The notes under the pieces were generated by a model. That model had not been told where the DNA came from. It saw only the letters and a list, made by a program, of their open reading frames with translations, and did not search any database. Position numbers and translations under genes: made by a program. From NCBI GenBank assembly GCA_030685235.1, contig MU839169.1:62001-126000 (forward strand): 64,000 nucleotides of DNA, read 5' to 3'. Positions 23,540-35,977 of the stretch are shown here, in pieces (position 1 is the stretch's first letter; each line of letters begins with the position of its first letter). This DNA comes from Copromyces sp. CBS 386.78 (taxonomy: Eukaryota > Ascomycota > Sordariomycetes > Sordariales > Sordariaceae).

Positions 23540-25140
23540 TCGAATTCGAATATTTTTTTAAATATTATACTTTGCAAAGTACGTATACGAAAGATAATTA
23601 TATATAATAGCCTAGCCGCAAAGTCCTTCTTCGAAATATCGTATATAACTTTATCAAATATCTATCCTTATAACTTATATATTGTAATAATATATATAAT
23701 TATAAGGGGAAATTAGATTCTAATATAATAAGTAACACTTCGTTAGAATTTTCGAATTGACTAGAAGATAGGAATAATATACTTATTAACGTTTAAATAG
23801 TCTTTAAAATAGGGAGGTCTTCAATAGTTAGGAAAGTGTACTAAAATAACGAAGGGGGGATTATTAATTTTTGGGCTATAAAAGAATTAACTATTATACT
23901 TTAAAAGTATTAATAATTAATTTAAACTTATTAAATATTATATTTTTAATAATCTATATCCTATATAATATTAATAATTATACTAATCGAGCTATTAATT
24001 AAACTACCTTTAGTCTAGAGATTCTCTATAAGTATAACTTTACTATTAATAATTAAACTAAACCAGTTATACAAATTACTAATATTAATATATAAAGTCG
24101 CTTTTATATTAAGAAGATCGTTAATAATTAAAACCGTAAAAGCCAGACCATTTAATACCTCTAAGTGAATAAAATTATATATATTAACTATAATATTAAT
24201 TAGGAAGATTCGTAATACTTCGGCAAATTCCAACTACTTAGGAATTAGTAATACCTACTTATACCTTATTAATAATAATTCCCAATTAATAATAAAAGGG
24301 GTATTATTTTGTAAACCTTCGAGGGCATTACGGAATCTAGCCTAATCATTACCCTATTAACGGACAATTTACTTAAATTTAATATTCTAGTCGAATATAA
24401 AATAGTAAGCACGGCCGCTACATTAAATAAAATCTAGCTTTCCGGCCTTACATTTACGCCTTTACTCTTCTATTTCGTTGAGAAACCTATCCGCCTCGTC
24501 GTCTCTAATTATTTCCAATAGGGTATTAAAATTATTAGCCAATTATAAAGGTTCCTAGTAATATAATGCTTTTTAGCCGATGGGTAGAAATTAGAAGAAA
24601 TCGCCAAGTAGAAGAATATTAATACTACTAAATATCCTATATTAATTTTCAAGAAAGATTTGCCGTAACCTCTTATTAATAAAGTATATAGTCCTTATCC
24701 TCAATATAAACTTTTCGTTAATAATAAAATATTTATATTATCAAATATTTCATTAAATATTAGATAATCTATTGCCGTTAAAATTACTTAAAGTACTAAT
24801 ACCAAAGGGTAATTTAAGTAGGGAATAAATAGTATAACCGTTAATATTATTAGTAACTACCCTAGTAAGAGTATAATAGACTATAGGCTTAGGTAGGTCT
24901 TATATTAAAACTATTTTAATAAGTTTATAAGAGAGCAGTCGAATAAGATAAGATTTGCCGGTACTACCTTTACCGTCAACTTAAAGAAGTAGTTGCTCTA
25001 GCCTCTCGTCGTTTAAGATAGCTCGGTAATGGTTGGTAAATAAATCAAACACTATACGTTACTCGTTATTAAGAGTATTATATATACGCTGTATAATAGG
25101 CTTTAGATTTAGAAGGTTGAAACTATTTTCTCGTAATTTC
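23540..25140 (-). pseudogene. Helitron PIF1-type helicase domain
   Basis: Reads on the minus strand after YRAILNDERLEQLLL near 25020: DGKGSTGKSYLIRLLSYKLI at 24920-24985 is the Walker A motif (family GxGGTGKS; one Gly has become Ser). GVV-NNINGYTIYSLLKLP near 24780-24860 matches the TGxAAxNIxGxTIHS motif that follows in PIF1 and Helitron helicases. Nearer the C-terminus, IRLDSVMPSKVYKIIP near 24310-24360 and MFSSEFS-like segments are less clear. The helicase would unwind donor DNA during rolling-circle transposition. Many TAA/TAG stops make it inactive. Confidence 0.88.
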
Positions 25141-26850
25141 TAATAATTTCTAATTAGGGTAAAGAATTCCTAGTACCGGGTAGTATGGTTTTAATACTAA
25201 TTATAGTCGATGTCAATAGGGCGATGTCCTAAAGCCAAGCCAATATTATTATTATTATTAATATAATAAAGTATATCCCTATAAAATATTAGTTTATATA
25301 GGGTATACTAAAGGATATTATTTTACCTAGCTATATCCTCCTAACCCGGTTTATCTACTTCTGGTTTTTAATTAGGCGGCTTAAAGTTATTTTCAAGCTC
25401 TATAAACGGAAGCTTGCTATAATAATTATCTAAGTATTAATAACCCTCTTAACAAATTACGAAGGTTTCCCGATATAAATCGTATTTAATACTATTAACT
25501 ATAAAAAGATTATTTGGCCTTTAATAAGGGTAATAGAATATAAGTTTAATACAGTAAAAGTTTTCCTTTTATTAATTCTCTTCGAATTTATAAATAGGAA
25601 AGTAATTGAGTACCTTTAATTTTATACGATTTATAAGGGGTTTTAGCCGTAAACCGAATTCGAATCGGGTAAGGAATTTAAAGTAAGATATATTATTATA
25701 TATATTTTAACGACTTATATACTTTTAATATAGGGATTTAATCTATTGTACTTCGTTAGCTATATTAATATGAATACTAGTAGTAAGATTATTATTATCG
25801 CTAAAGGCTTTATTTATTGCCTTTACCGCGGCATTCTATCTTCTCCTTTCGGCTTAAAATAAGTCTATATTAATATTAGCGATAATAATACCTCTATAGT
25901 TTCGATAACGATAATTAACCTATACAATAATTCGAATGCTTTTTTATAAAGGAAGGTCTATAAGGATGTAATAAACTTTTTAAATAGACTAATTATACTT
26001 AATAATAATTTTATTTATAAATTTTACTATAAATTACTTAATTAGTTACTTTAAATTGATATTGGGAATAATATTGGTAGCGAATTGTTCGTACGTCCTT
26101 ATCCTCTTTTCGGCTTTGGAAATATATTTAGCGACGTAGTTAAGTATAGTATTTATATTTATATATAGCTATATATCCGTATTAGTTATCCAACCTAATA
26201 TAATACTTAGATTATACTAGTTAAGAACGGTATTATTACGCTTAGTATTAAAGAACTAAAACCTAGGGTTAATATAGGTAATTAAGATAGAGTTATTATA
26301 AAATTTGCGGGGGAAATAAAAACGATAGACTTTTCGTTCTAGTTTTAAAAAATTAGGGTTTGGAATTTAACGTTCGCCTAGGAGGGTTCGAATTTAACGG
26401 CGAATTCGAAGGCAATAAATATTATTATAAGTATATCGTTACATTCGGTTAATTATATTTGTAAACTCCTAGAAAGTAGGTTTAATATCGTAGTATAGCC
26501 GATTTAATATATTTATATAATTGATATAATTTCGTAAGATCGAAATAAGGACCGGGGGAGGCGGAGCCGGGCCGTAAACCGGAATTGGAGCCGGAGTTTA
26601 AACTTCCTAATTTCCTAGCGGGGGATTATTTTCGGTTCAAGCTTTTTAATTTCCCGGCGGGGTATTATTTTCGGCTTTAACTTAGAAATTTTCGTCCTAA
26701 ACCTAAATATTATTAACTTAAACCTAGGAATTTTAGGCTTGAATTTAAGAATCACTAGCTTAAAACGGAGTATCGGTATTCTAACTTCCGGGATTCTGAT
26801 TTCGGGGCCGAGTATTAGGAGGGGGTCCTTCTAGGTCTTTATCTAGGCTA
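25141..26850 (-). pseudogene. Helitron protein, linker between Rep and helicase
   Basis: One frame can be followed with RIP stops. Recognisable Helitron features: YVAKYISKAEKR near 26110 (family AKYASKAE), GLALGHRPIDIDYN near 25200-25240, and KPPNKPEVDKPG near 25370. A proline/alanine-rich segment lies near 26560-26610 (GGAGCC-type codons). These residues place the region between the Rep nuclease and the helicase in the usual order. There is no separate gene here. Confidence 0.75.
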
Positions 26851-27800
26851 AAGTAGGCCTCTTCTAGCTATTCAATACGGTGAAGTGTTGGATTATATGT
26901 TATAATATAGTAACCTTATATTTTAGTAAATTCCCGTCGAATTACTAGATTACGAAGATTGGGGGTATTAATGTTATTTACCTAGTAAATACTATAAATA
27001 TACCTAATTCTTCGAACTTAGAACTCTAACTTCTATTAGAAATTGTTAAATTTAAATTTCGGAATTAAAATATAGTTTTTAAAAAGTTTAAATCTCTTTT
27101 AGAAGTAATAGGTGGCGATGTAGGGGTTGTTAAGGATATTTCTTTTCGAAATTATATAGCGGTTAACGTCGTTAGATATTAGCTAATAATTATAATTAAA
27201 TATATGCTTTGCCAAACTATTCTAATAATAATTAATAGTACTAAAGGTTATAAATATAATCGGTATACCTAAAAAATTAATATATAATGATAAATCCTTA
27301 GATTTCTAGATTTAAAACGATTGAGTACCTCGAATTACTTTAGTAAATTGAGTAATAGAATTGAATAAAGTAATAGATTCTTTATTACGTACTTCGAAAT
27401 AATTTTTAAACTAATTTAGGTTGGCGAAGGTTTTAATATCGAATTTAGGATAATTAATATAGTATACGCTTTTACTATTGACCTAGCTACGTATAATAGA
27501 ATTGAAGGCAATATAGCGAAATTTTTTATACTGGGTAAATCGGCTATTATCCTATCTTATTATATAGTAAACCTATTCATCGAATTTTACGGCCCTTATC
27601 TTAAAATTAAGAAATTTAGCCCGGCTATAAAGAAATAATATTAGGAAGGCCTAAAATATAATAGGTTAGTTACGGCGGAATTCGTTAATAAGTTGACTTC
27701 GAAGGGGGCTTTGCTCGATATAAATACGGGGAGCCGGAATTGGAGCCGGAGCCGGAGCCGGAGCCTAATCGGCCGGAACTAGAGTTTAATTATTAGGTTA
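26850..27800 (-). pseudogene. Helitron Rep (HUH) nuclease domain, Helitron-like N
   Basis: The minus-strand translation near 27240 reads LGIPIIFITFSTINYYQNSLAKH, matching the family pattern GxPTxFxTFTxADxxWxxL. The HUH-like metal site reads RYIYSIY at 26986-27008 (family GHIHGIYW); His has become Tyr, as CAC/CAT to TAC/TAT changes by RIP would do. NNPYIATYYF-KRF near 27090 fits the family NPxxAAxxFxxRF. The domain nicks DNA and joins it to the new site. Loss of the histidines and the stops make it dead. Confidence 0.85.
27730..27765. repeat. GGAGCC hexanucleotide repeat, Pro-Ala linker
   Basis: About five GGAGCC units (reverse GGCTCC, coding Pro-Ala repeats in the Helitron frame). Related runs lie at 26555-26610 and 30455-30478. 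They stay GC-rich because they contain no CpA or TpG, the RIP target. Confidence 0.8.
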
Positions 27801-28760
27801 TTATATTTCGGGAATTTAATTAGCCGGTTGGTTATTTAATAAATCTATAACTTATATTAGAGTAAAGTAAGGATTAAATGCTTAGGTTCCTCGAAATTAT
27901 ACTTTTAATTAATTAATATCGTTTATTAACCCTCTTATAAGATTTAGTACTATATTAACCTTAAACTTATTAACTTTTTTAAAAATCTTCTATAACTATA
28001 TTTTATCTACTTTATTTAACTCTTTAATATTAATATCGTTAATTATTACAATAGTAATATTATCGAAGACATTTCTATTTTCTAGTAGTTAATTAAAACG
28101 TTCTTCGATAATTTCGATATCGGCGTATCTAAGGTAATTTTACTTAAAGAATTGAAGCTATACTTTAATATTACGGCGGTTAACCTTAAAATCCCTTCGA
28201 ATACGGCTAATAATATACTCTTAATTTCGAACGTTTTGTAACTTAATTAAAACGATGTCAATTTCTTAGGGAAATCTAGGTAGTTAACGATAAATATAAG
28301 AAACGTTTCGAAGAAAATTAATATAATAACCCTTATATTTATATTAAACGTTACTATAAATATAAATATCTATTAGTAATAATATTAGTAAAGGAATTAT
28401 ATTAAAGGGGAAAGGGAGAGAATATTTACTAATAAAGATGTAAACCTTTAAAATAAGCATTTTTTCAATAGGATTAAATTTTAGTAGTTGGGAGACGGGA
28501 TTATTTTCGTCGAAAATACTAAAGTCTATATTGTTTTCAATATTATAAAGGAATAGGTCGTTAGGTTGTAGATTAGCGTTTATATAGTAGTATCGTTTAT
28601 ATATACCTTTACGATTAACCGTTATTTCGAACTACTTTTCTTTATACCGCTCGCAATATCGTATTTCTACCGTATTAAATTTTTTATAAAAGGCAAAATT
28701 CTTTTAATAATTAGATTTAGGGATAGCTCTAGTAATTATATCGCCCTTAAAGGTAGGATT
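27800..28760 (-). pseudogene. Helitron DUF6570-like domain
   Basis: Between the N-terminal region and Rep, the minus strand reads YCERYKEKFEITVNRKGIYKRYYY near 28640 (a Cys-containing zinc-binding-like segment), then NNPVSQLLKFNPIEKMLI near 28470, IYSNV-YKYKGYYINFLRNVSYIYR near 28330, and RRDFKVNRRNIKV-LQF near 28180. This succession (LNxxExxLIxRV, GHxINxxxDV, FxVRRxxVxxAL) is typical of the DUF6570 segment found before the Rep domain of many Helitron proteins. The family name is from memory of the pattern, so the label is moderately certain; the link to the Helitron protein is strong. Confidence 0.7.
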
Positions 28761-30480
28761 CCGATTAAACTTAATATTTCCTAAGCCGGGGAATCGAATA
28801 CTAGGGGTTCGTTTTTGTAAAGGCTTTCTACCTAGTAGTCGACCTCTTTTTAGTATTTAGGGTTGAGATTATTCTGGTTAGGTCTCGAGAGTGCTATACT
28901 CTTTAATATAATCGTCGATATTAAATATAGTATTTATACTATTTTAGGGGGTATCGAATAGGTTCTTTATTTAAAGAAGGCAGATAATATTCGGAATACT
29001 GAAGAAATTATCCTATTCGTCGCCGAAATTATAAATATATAGATTTTATTCTTATTTATTAAAATTATCTTCATTAATTAATTCTTAATATAACCTACAA
29101 TAATTATATTCAATATTATACTTATCGAAGAAATTCCCCCTCTAATATTCTCGCTTATAACAAATATAAACTTTCGATTCATTATGAATATTATAATTAG
29201 GAGTATTGTAAATATATATAACGTAGAAATTAGTAATAAGGTTACAATTAACTGGCCGGCGAAATTGATAATATATTAGGCAAATAAAATACAATATATT
29301 ATCGTCGTTATTAGGATTAGGATTCTAGCCGACAATATTAAAAGTATTAAAATTATTACTTTGGCTAAGGGTATTATTTTGCCGTCAATTAGGGTATATA
29401 TTTATCTCCCTATAAAAGGGGTCGATATACTCTTTACGAAGCTATTCTTAACGGTAACAAATATAGAATTTACTCTAATACTAAATATTAATATAAAGGA
29501 TAGGAATATAAATAATATAATAGGGTAAATCGGGCCGGCGGTTTCGAAGGTGCTTAAGAAGGCCGTATATTTCGTAACGAAAAGGTTAAACCTAAAATTA
29601 GGATAGATTCGTAACCGTTTCTTATAAATTAGGATATTAGCGTACAATAAAGATTATTAGAAAAGGTATTAACGAAATACCTTCTTCTTTTTTACGCTTT
29701 CGCTATTAATAATTTTATTAAATTTTCTTAAATTCAGCTCGTATTTTAGCAATTTCTTCGTTATCCTATTAAAATTATTAGTAATTAAATATTATTATAC
29801 TAAAAAATAGTAATTAAACCTAAGAATTTTTACTTCGATATAAAAAATTAAAGGCGTTCAATATAAATTATATAACCTTATCCTTAATTTATTAGAATTT
29901 AAGTTCATATATTTTAAAGTAGTAAATTTTCGGCGGTTACTAAGCTTATTAATTTGGTAGCGCTTCCTAAATAGGCCGCATAACCGGCAATCGAGTAGCC
30001 TATTTATTAATAGGACATTATTTAACCTCCTTTTAAATATACTAAATAATATTACGGTCTTACTAAAATTCGCTTTCAATTTCTTCTCCTATTTATCGTT
30101 CAAATTATTAATTAAATTATTAATTCTAGGAATATTGGAATTAATATTGCCTTTACCATTTAAAAAGCTATAATCGCCATTGTCCCTATTATTAATTAAT
30201 ATATTAAACTAATTATTAAGCCGGTTATTAAGCCGGTTATTAAATTGGTTATTAAATTTATTATAATTAAGTACTTTCTTATTATTATTATTGTTATTTA
30301 GTTTTAAATTCTTTACGTATTATAATTTAACGCCTTCTAATTTATTATTATTAACGTTTAAAATCTATTAATTCTTAGGTAAATATTTCAATATCTTCGC
30401 TTTCGAATCGTTATTAGCGGGGATTGAAATATAAGAAAATTGGACTTTAAAATACCGGAGCCGGAGCCGGAGCCGGAGTT
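28761..30480 (-). pseudogene. Helitron protein N-terminal region
   Basis: Degenerate minus-strand coding. The open part 29858-30079 encodes a peptide with LLDCRLCGLFRKR, a CxxC zinc-ribbon-like segment that often starts Helitron proteins, followed by a basic stretch. The open part 29402-29647 is Ile/Phe-rich and unrecognised. Near 30211-30262 a 12-bp repeat gives an Asn-rich linker, and at 30455-30478 a Pro-Ala linker is seen. The real start codon cannot be chosen because of RIP. Confidence 0.55.
30211..30262. repeat. 12-bp tandem repeat in Helitron N-terminal region
   Basis: Four units of TTATTAAGCCGG, the last ones RIPped to TTATTAAATTGG. Confidence 0.75.
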
Positions 30481-32940
30481 TAAAATGCCGGAGTTTAGGG
30501 GGGTTAAACAATATTACAAAATTTTTAGGGAATCGGTAAACGTTAATTACGCCTAATACGACCTTCTTCTAATAAAGAAAGTAAAGTATTGGCGGGGAGT
30601 TTTTTATTATTAATAATTATAGATATAATATTAGAAGCTAAAGATCGAATAGAACCGCATTTATTTTTAAAAGTCTATATTTAAATACAATATTAATTAT
30701 TTAAAATTACTAATTAAATAGCTAGCTACGTAGTATTACCTAAATCGCACCCGCAACCCCCCACGGCCTAAATTTTAACCCTCGAAAGTATTATTTACCT
30801 ATAAGTAATAGAACGATACGGCATATTAGGACTCCTAACAGGATTTACGTATTTTGAAAAATTTACCGTTAAATAGGCAATACCGGTTAGCTAACTAACT
30901 AATAGGAGGGGAGAGGAACGGTAAAGAAATAAAAGAAAGAGGTAATATTAATTTACTACTTTATTACGATAGACGTTGTATATTGCAGTATAATTATTAG
31001 GATTTCGTTTACCAATAAATATTTAAATAGGTTTAATCTTTTTATAAATACTATATTTTTATATTATTTACTAGTTGCTAGGCGGCGGCGGCTTAAGCTA
31101 TTAGTTTAAATCTATTTTAATTAATTAACTATTTAATTAAATAATCGAAGTCTAATTAACTAATTATCTAATTAAATAACTAAGGTTTAATTAATTGATT
31201 ATCTAACCGAATAATTAAATATAGGACCGAATCGTAGTACTTTAACTAATAGATAGAAAGAATAAAAGTTAAAAAGAAACCGTATAATAATATCGCTCTT
31301 CTAGCTTTAAAAAATAAATAGCCTACGTATTGCAAGTTAAGTACTTTATACCAATATATTAATATTAATATCTTCGTCCGGCTACTTTAAAAGAAAATAT
31401 TAGTAAAAGAATTAGTAAATAGTAGAAAAAAGGTAACTAACCTTTAAAGTAGGATTCTAACTATCTAATATAATACGTTAAATTCCTATTCTAAATCCTA
31501 ATTATAAACGGGAATATCTTTTTTCTCATTACAATAATTATCTAATACAATATAGCGCCGCGGATTTACATTAATAAAATCGAAAACGCCGGTCGGTATA
31601 GATATTAACTAAAGAATAATAATAATATTAACTAAGAATAGTAATAATATTAACTAAAATTAGTAACAATATTAGTACAATCGTTAGTTTCGTCGCTCGT
31701 CGCCTATACAAAAGAAAAGAAATTAATAAACCAAAAGAGTTAGAAGACAAATAAGGGGTAGGGGAATAAGAGATTTACCAGGTTAATACCTTCTTAATAT
31801 TATTAGTACTTCGGTAGTAATAAACTTTAATTTTTTCGTTCCCTATTATTAATAATAAAGTTAACGGGCAATAAGAGAAGGGAAGGGAATAGAAAGGAGG
31901 GGACTAACCCGAAAGTATAGTTACCTAAAATCTAAACGCTAATTTTAATTACCTCCAGGTTTTCAATAATCTACTAAAAAATTTTAAAAATTAATATAAA
32001 TTGATTTTAAAAGGAGGTTATATAATAAGGAGAAAAAGTTTAGGATAGGAGAGGCGGGGGGAAGGGGGTTTTTATACCTTTCTAGGAAGGAGCTAACAAA
32101 TACTAGAAATTTCCTAAAGGGTTGGTTACTAATAAAATTTTAAGTAGGTTTAATAGTGATTACAATTGTTTATTTATTATAAATAGCGGTATTAGTATTA
32201 AAATAAAAAGGGTAATAATTAATAAAGGGGATCGTGATTACTGTATTAATATTAAAAGATAGAAGGTAATAATAGTAATATTTTTATAATAGTAATCGTA
32301 CGCCTTCCTCAGTATACGCTACAAACGTAAAACGACTAAAACCTATATAAATAATTACATAATCGTTTAAAAGTTTAAAATTAATAAATTTTAAAGATTT
32401 AAAATAATTTCTGGTATTATACAATAGAAATATAACAATGAAAGAAATAGTATTATTAATATTAATATTTATATTAATTAAATTAAAAGATAGAAAGTAT
32501 AAAAAGTATTTATATAACGTCTTATTAATTTATTAACGTTAATTAATTACCGCAAAAGGGAATTACCGGTAAACCGGAATAGCGAATTATTAGGAGAGCT
32601 AAATTTCCGGTAACGTACGGGGGATCTAAATACGTAAGCTGAATTACAATTATAGGACTATAGTCGCAAATATTCTACGCGCGATTATAGTCGTAAATAT
32701 TATATAGAAAACGACGTTTGCGATAGAACTACTACCGTATTTCAACGGATATTTGCGTACAAAATAGGATATATAATAAAATAATTACGATATGTACGAT
32801 AGTGAAGTTTTAATATAGATGATTATTGTTATTATTGAGCAATATTACAATAAATACGATATTAAATAGCGGATTTCAATCTTTTACGTACGGGCCTCGA
32901 ATTTAGTTGTATCGCAGAATTTCCCGATTAGGAATATAGG
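30481..32940 (-). other. Helitron 5' leader, no gene seen
   Basis: AT-rich, no frame longer than about 50 codons and no recognisable domain. It contains simple repeats based on TTAATTAACTAATTA (31120-31220) and tandem ATTAACTAAGAATAGTAATA units (31600-31680). Purine-rich GGGGGAAGGGGG lies near 32055. Confidence 0.6.
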
Positions 32941-33095
32941 CTCCGCAATTATTTGCAGTCGGATCACTATAGACAAAACCGCCGCTCCTTCCGTCGCTTC
33001 GTAGTGGGCCTACGGACCACGCGACCTTTGGTACGGATCCAATTGTGGCACCCTGGGGGTGGGCCCGACGACGAAGCTTAGTAGAGGAGTGGGCG
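32941..33095 (-). repeat. GC-rich 5' terminal block of Helitron, shared with 63036-63135
   Basis: Minus-strand sequence beginning GAAACGCCCACTCC. The stretch 33005-33038 matches 63095-63126 at nearly every base (ATCCGYACCAAAGGTCG, then TGGTCCGTRGGCCCA). Both blocks are preceded by ATTGAAAC. It lies at the junction with the Gypsy E RNase H reading and is therefore the 5' end of the inserted element. Confidence 0.75.
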
Positions 33096-34965
33096 TTTCA
33101 ATAAGAACTTTAAAAGGTTATTATATTCTTTCTAATTCGGAGTACTATTCTTTTAAAACTTTAATGATAGTTAGCAACTCTTTATTGTAAATATTATAAT
33201 TATATTCTACTAAGGAGTGCTACTAATTGAAATAAGTAATAGGCCGGGGGATACCTTTTTCGTTATATTACGATAATGTACTTTTATAAATTTAATTAGA
33301 TATATCGGTTTCTACAATGATTTATTTAAATTAATTGTAAATATAAAGAATAAGTTTACTATTAAAAACCTTCTTTAATATTTCGAAGGATTTTTAATAT
33401 TATTCCTCCTATTTTTATCCTGCTATTTTCTTAGTTAATTCGTATAATAGGCCGGCGATAATGAAAAATACTTAATAAAATAATAATAGAAGTTAGCGAA
33501 TCCTAGGAAGCGTTAAAGTAACCTCTTAAAATCCGGAGTTTCTTATATTATAATTATAAAGATTTTTTTTAAATTTATTTCGAAACTATTTAGGGTAATA
33601 ATAAAATTTAAATATATAATTCATTATATATAGAATTCGTATTTACTAATATCGATTTAGAATTTTATTTTAATTATTCTTTATAAAACTTTTCTAATAT
33701 ATTTTTTATATTCCTTTTCGTTATTAGAAATAAATTAAGATATTGTCGAAATAGGGGTGGTATAAATGTTAAGAATATTGTATAAGACGTTATTAATATA
33801 ATTTTGAAAGGTTCCCAGCGCGCTTTATAAATTGAATAGATATATAATAAATTTGTAGAAGTTAAAACGGGTAATAAAGGTAGTAAGTTATTTATATCCT
33901 TCTTTAATACGGATTTTATTGGATATAGCGATGATATTTAATTTCAAAAAAATTTTCGCTTTGTAAATTGTATTAAGGATCTTTTTAATTAGCGGTAATA
34001 GATAACGGGTTTTTAATATAACGTTGTTAATATTTCGGTAATTTATATAAATGCGGATTTTGTTTCCGGGTTTTTTAATTAGTAAGAGGGGGGAAGTGGC
34101 CGTAGATTGTGACGGCCGGATAAATTTCTTTTTTAAGTTATTATCGATCTACTTTTTAATAATAATTACTTCTATAGGTAATACGCGTTGTAACTGTGCG
34201 CTAGGAGGTTGTTTTTTTGGTTGTAGTTTAATCTTGTAATTGTACGAACGATGGGGAGGGATTTCTTCCGCTAGCGAGGGTAAGAAAGCGGCGACTTCGT
34301 TAATGTATTTCCGTCCCTTAGAACGGTTTAAAATTTCGATAATTTCTTCCTTAGTTTTTAGCGGCTGGTTTACTTTGTTGAGAAATTTTTTTATATTTTC
34401 TTTATCGATTTTAGTTAGGTATATTTGTTGGATGATTTTTTTCTATACGGGTGCGTTGGTTTCGAGGTTTCCGGTAAGGTTGATTACTTTAGTTAGGATT
34501 GCGGCTTTACGGGTGTTTTTTGAAGTATAAATATTAATTATTTCGTTAATAAAATTATAGAGTACGGGGGGTAGATTTTCTTTGTATTTCCTTCTATTGC
34601 CTTTTATAATATTGTTAATTATTTCTTCGGTTAAATCTAGATTTTGAAAATCCGTTATGGCCGCTAGCTTTTCGATTTCGGCGTAGTTTGTAATGTACGG
34701 TTGTAGTTGCTGTTTTTTATAAATAAAATTGAATGCGGTTGTATTGAATATTTTAATATTATTGGGGTCGAGTTTGTAATTGGATTTACGAAGATAGTGG
34801 TATTGAGGTTGGGAATAATGCGTGTTGGTTGAAATACGGCGGCCGTTTATACGGACGTAAGGTTTGTAAAGTGCGGGGTTTTTAGTTTTAATGAGGAGAG
34901 CGGCGGTACTAGTGATAGCGATTTTAGACTTAGCCTTCCGGGCTATTAGCGCTTTAATAGGAGGG
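33096..34965 (-). pseudogene. Gypsy E reverse transcriptase and RNase H
   Basis: Minus-strand reading from 34550: LPPHRSYNYKIKL-like region near 34240 (seen as PPHRSYNYKIKL), GNKIRIYINYRNINN near 34060 (family RICIDYRxLN), ALGTFQNYINNVLYN near 33800, the catalytic box as ISTIS/YFDNILIYF near 33726-33755 (family YLDDILIFS), then RFLGFANFYYYFI near 33480. RNase H follows: VETDI near 33310, YNYNIYNKELLTIIKVL near 33170. It breaks off in the phrase KVLIE at 33096, where the Helitron inserted, and resumes at 21744. Compared with A1 and A2 it is a separate family with longer intact segments (for example 34051-34239 and 34240-34530 are open on the other strand only by chance). Confidence 0.9.
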
Positions 34966-35977
34966 CTTACCTAACAATATAAGGGTTCAAATTACTGTAG
35001 TATAATAGTTATACAACGGTATAGAGATCTACTACCATTGCAGATTTGGATAGGGTGGTACAACGGTTTAATGAGTTGCAACCGTTTTGCAACCGTTCTA
35101 CAACCGTTGCAACATCTACAACCATAGGATTTTTGCACATATAACGTAATTGCCAAAAGATTTCTTTTACAAAGGGAAATCGCAAGGGTTACAAAGGGAA
35201 ATTGCGAGGGTTATAAAGGGAAATCGCGAATTTAAGCTAATAAAAAATTTTTTTTTCTTTTTTTTTTTTTTAATTTGAAACGAATAAAATTTTTTATTAC
35301 AGCAAGGAATTAAATAAGAGTTTGAAAATAAAGAACTACTTTATTAACCACTTGGCCACTAGGCTAAATTTCTTAAAGAAAGGGCTGGTTTTTCTTACTT
35401 ATAAAGGAAAAATTAATTTTTTTTTAATTTTCTTTTCTAAAGACCCGTTTGGTAAATTTTTTTTAAATTAAGATTTCTCGTTAAATAAAGGGCGCACAAA
35501 CCTCTAACCGGGTATAAAATAACCGCCAAGAAATAGAGCTCATTTTAGTACCTTTTTTATTTTTAGGGTTAGGGTTATTAGTAAAGAAAAATATTTAATT
35601 GTTTTTACTACCCAAAAGGCGCCAAAATATTATTAAAGTACTGAAATTAGTTTTTCTTTCTTATAAAGAAATTCGATATTAAGGGAGGAAGGGAGGAAGG
35701 AAAAACTTTGAGAAATACCTTCGCGACTTCCCTTTGTGAATTTTCTATATTATAAGAAATTTTCTAAGAAAGTGGGTCCAATTACGTCATATATATAAAA
35801 ATCCTATAGTTATAGATATAGTAACGGTTGCAGTACGGTTGTAGATTTTCTTACCGTTATAGCACGGTTATAATACGGTTGCAAATTTTTTTACTATTGT
35901 ACTACCGCTGCAGATGTTCAAACCGGTATATAACTACTATACAACTAGAAAAGCATCCCTATATACCCCTAGCTAAG
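34966..35977. mobile_element. Foldback-like tRNA-cored element, copy 1
   Basis: About 1.01 kb in Gypsy E. The ends are CTTACCTAA and TAGCTAAG (inverse-complement related), and the outer ~200 bp on each side form an imperfect inverted repeat built from modules such as CAACGGTTGCAG/CTGCAACCGTTG. The middle holds a tRNA-like segment (35298-35368), T-rich tracts, and a TTTTTAGGGTTAGGGTTATT motif near 35562-35581. No protein gene. The Gypsy E reading resumes beyond it. The TSD is not clear: the flanks are GGG and TGGGG, unlike the TA at copies 2 and 3. Confidence 0.85.
35298..35368 (-). ncRNA. tRNA-like (SINE-type) segment, copy 1
   Basis: On the minus strand it has the A-box-like TAGTGGCCAAGTGGTTAAT and a B-box-like segment corresponding to TTCGATTCC (RIPped here). 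The arm sequences no longer pair well, so it is a decayed Pol III promoter or SINE head, not a functional tRNA. The A-rich tail of the element (T-rich on plus) follows at about 35250-35277. Confidence 0.6.

Larger units (their letters stand above)
21745..33095 (-). mobile_element. Helitron (Rep/Hel type), RIPped, inserted in Gypsy E
   Basis: About 11.3 kb on the minus strand. The left end (21745) and right end (33095) are fixed to within about 5 bp because the RNase H reading of Gypsy E continues from 33096 to 21744. Inside, in order from the right: a 2.6-kb leader, an N-terminal region with a zinc-binding segment, a DUF6570-like domain, a Helitron-like N (HUH Rep) domain, and a PIF1-type helicase with Walker A. 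A hairpin sits close to the left end (21754-21785), as at Helitron 3' ends. I do not see a clean 5' TC or 3' CTRR. Rolling-circle transposition is the known mode for this family. All domains have RIP stops. Confidence 0.88.

Noticed and set aside
34051..34530. Two adjacent plus-strand frames of 62 and 96 codons
   Set aside because: They are the antisense of the Gypsy E RT reading, which is clear on the minus strand.
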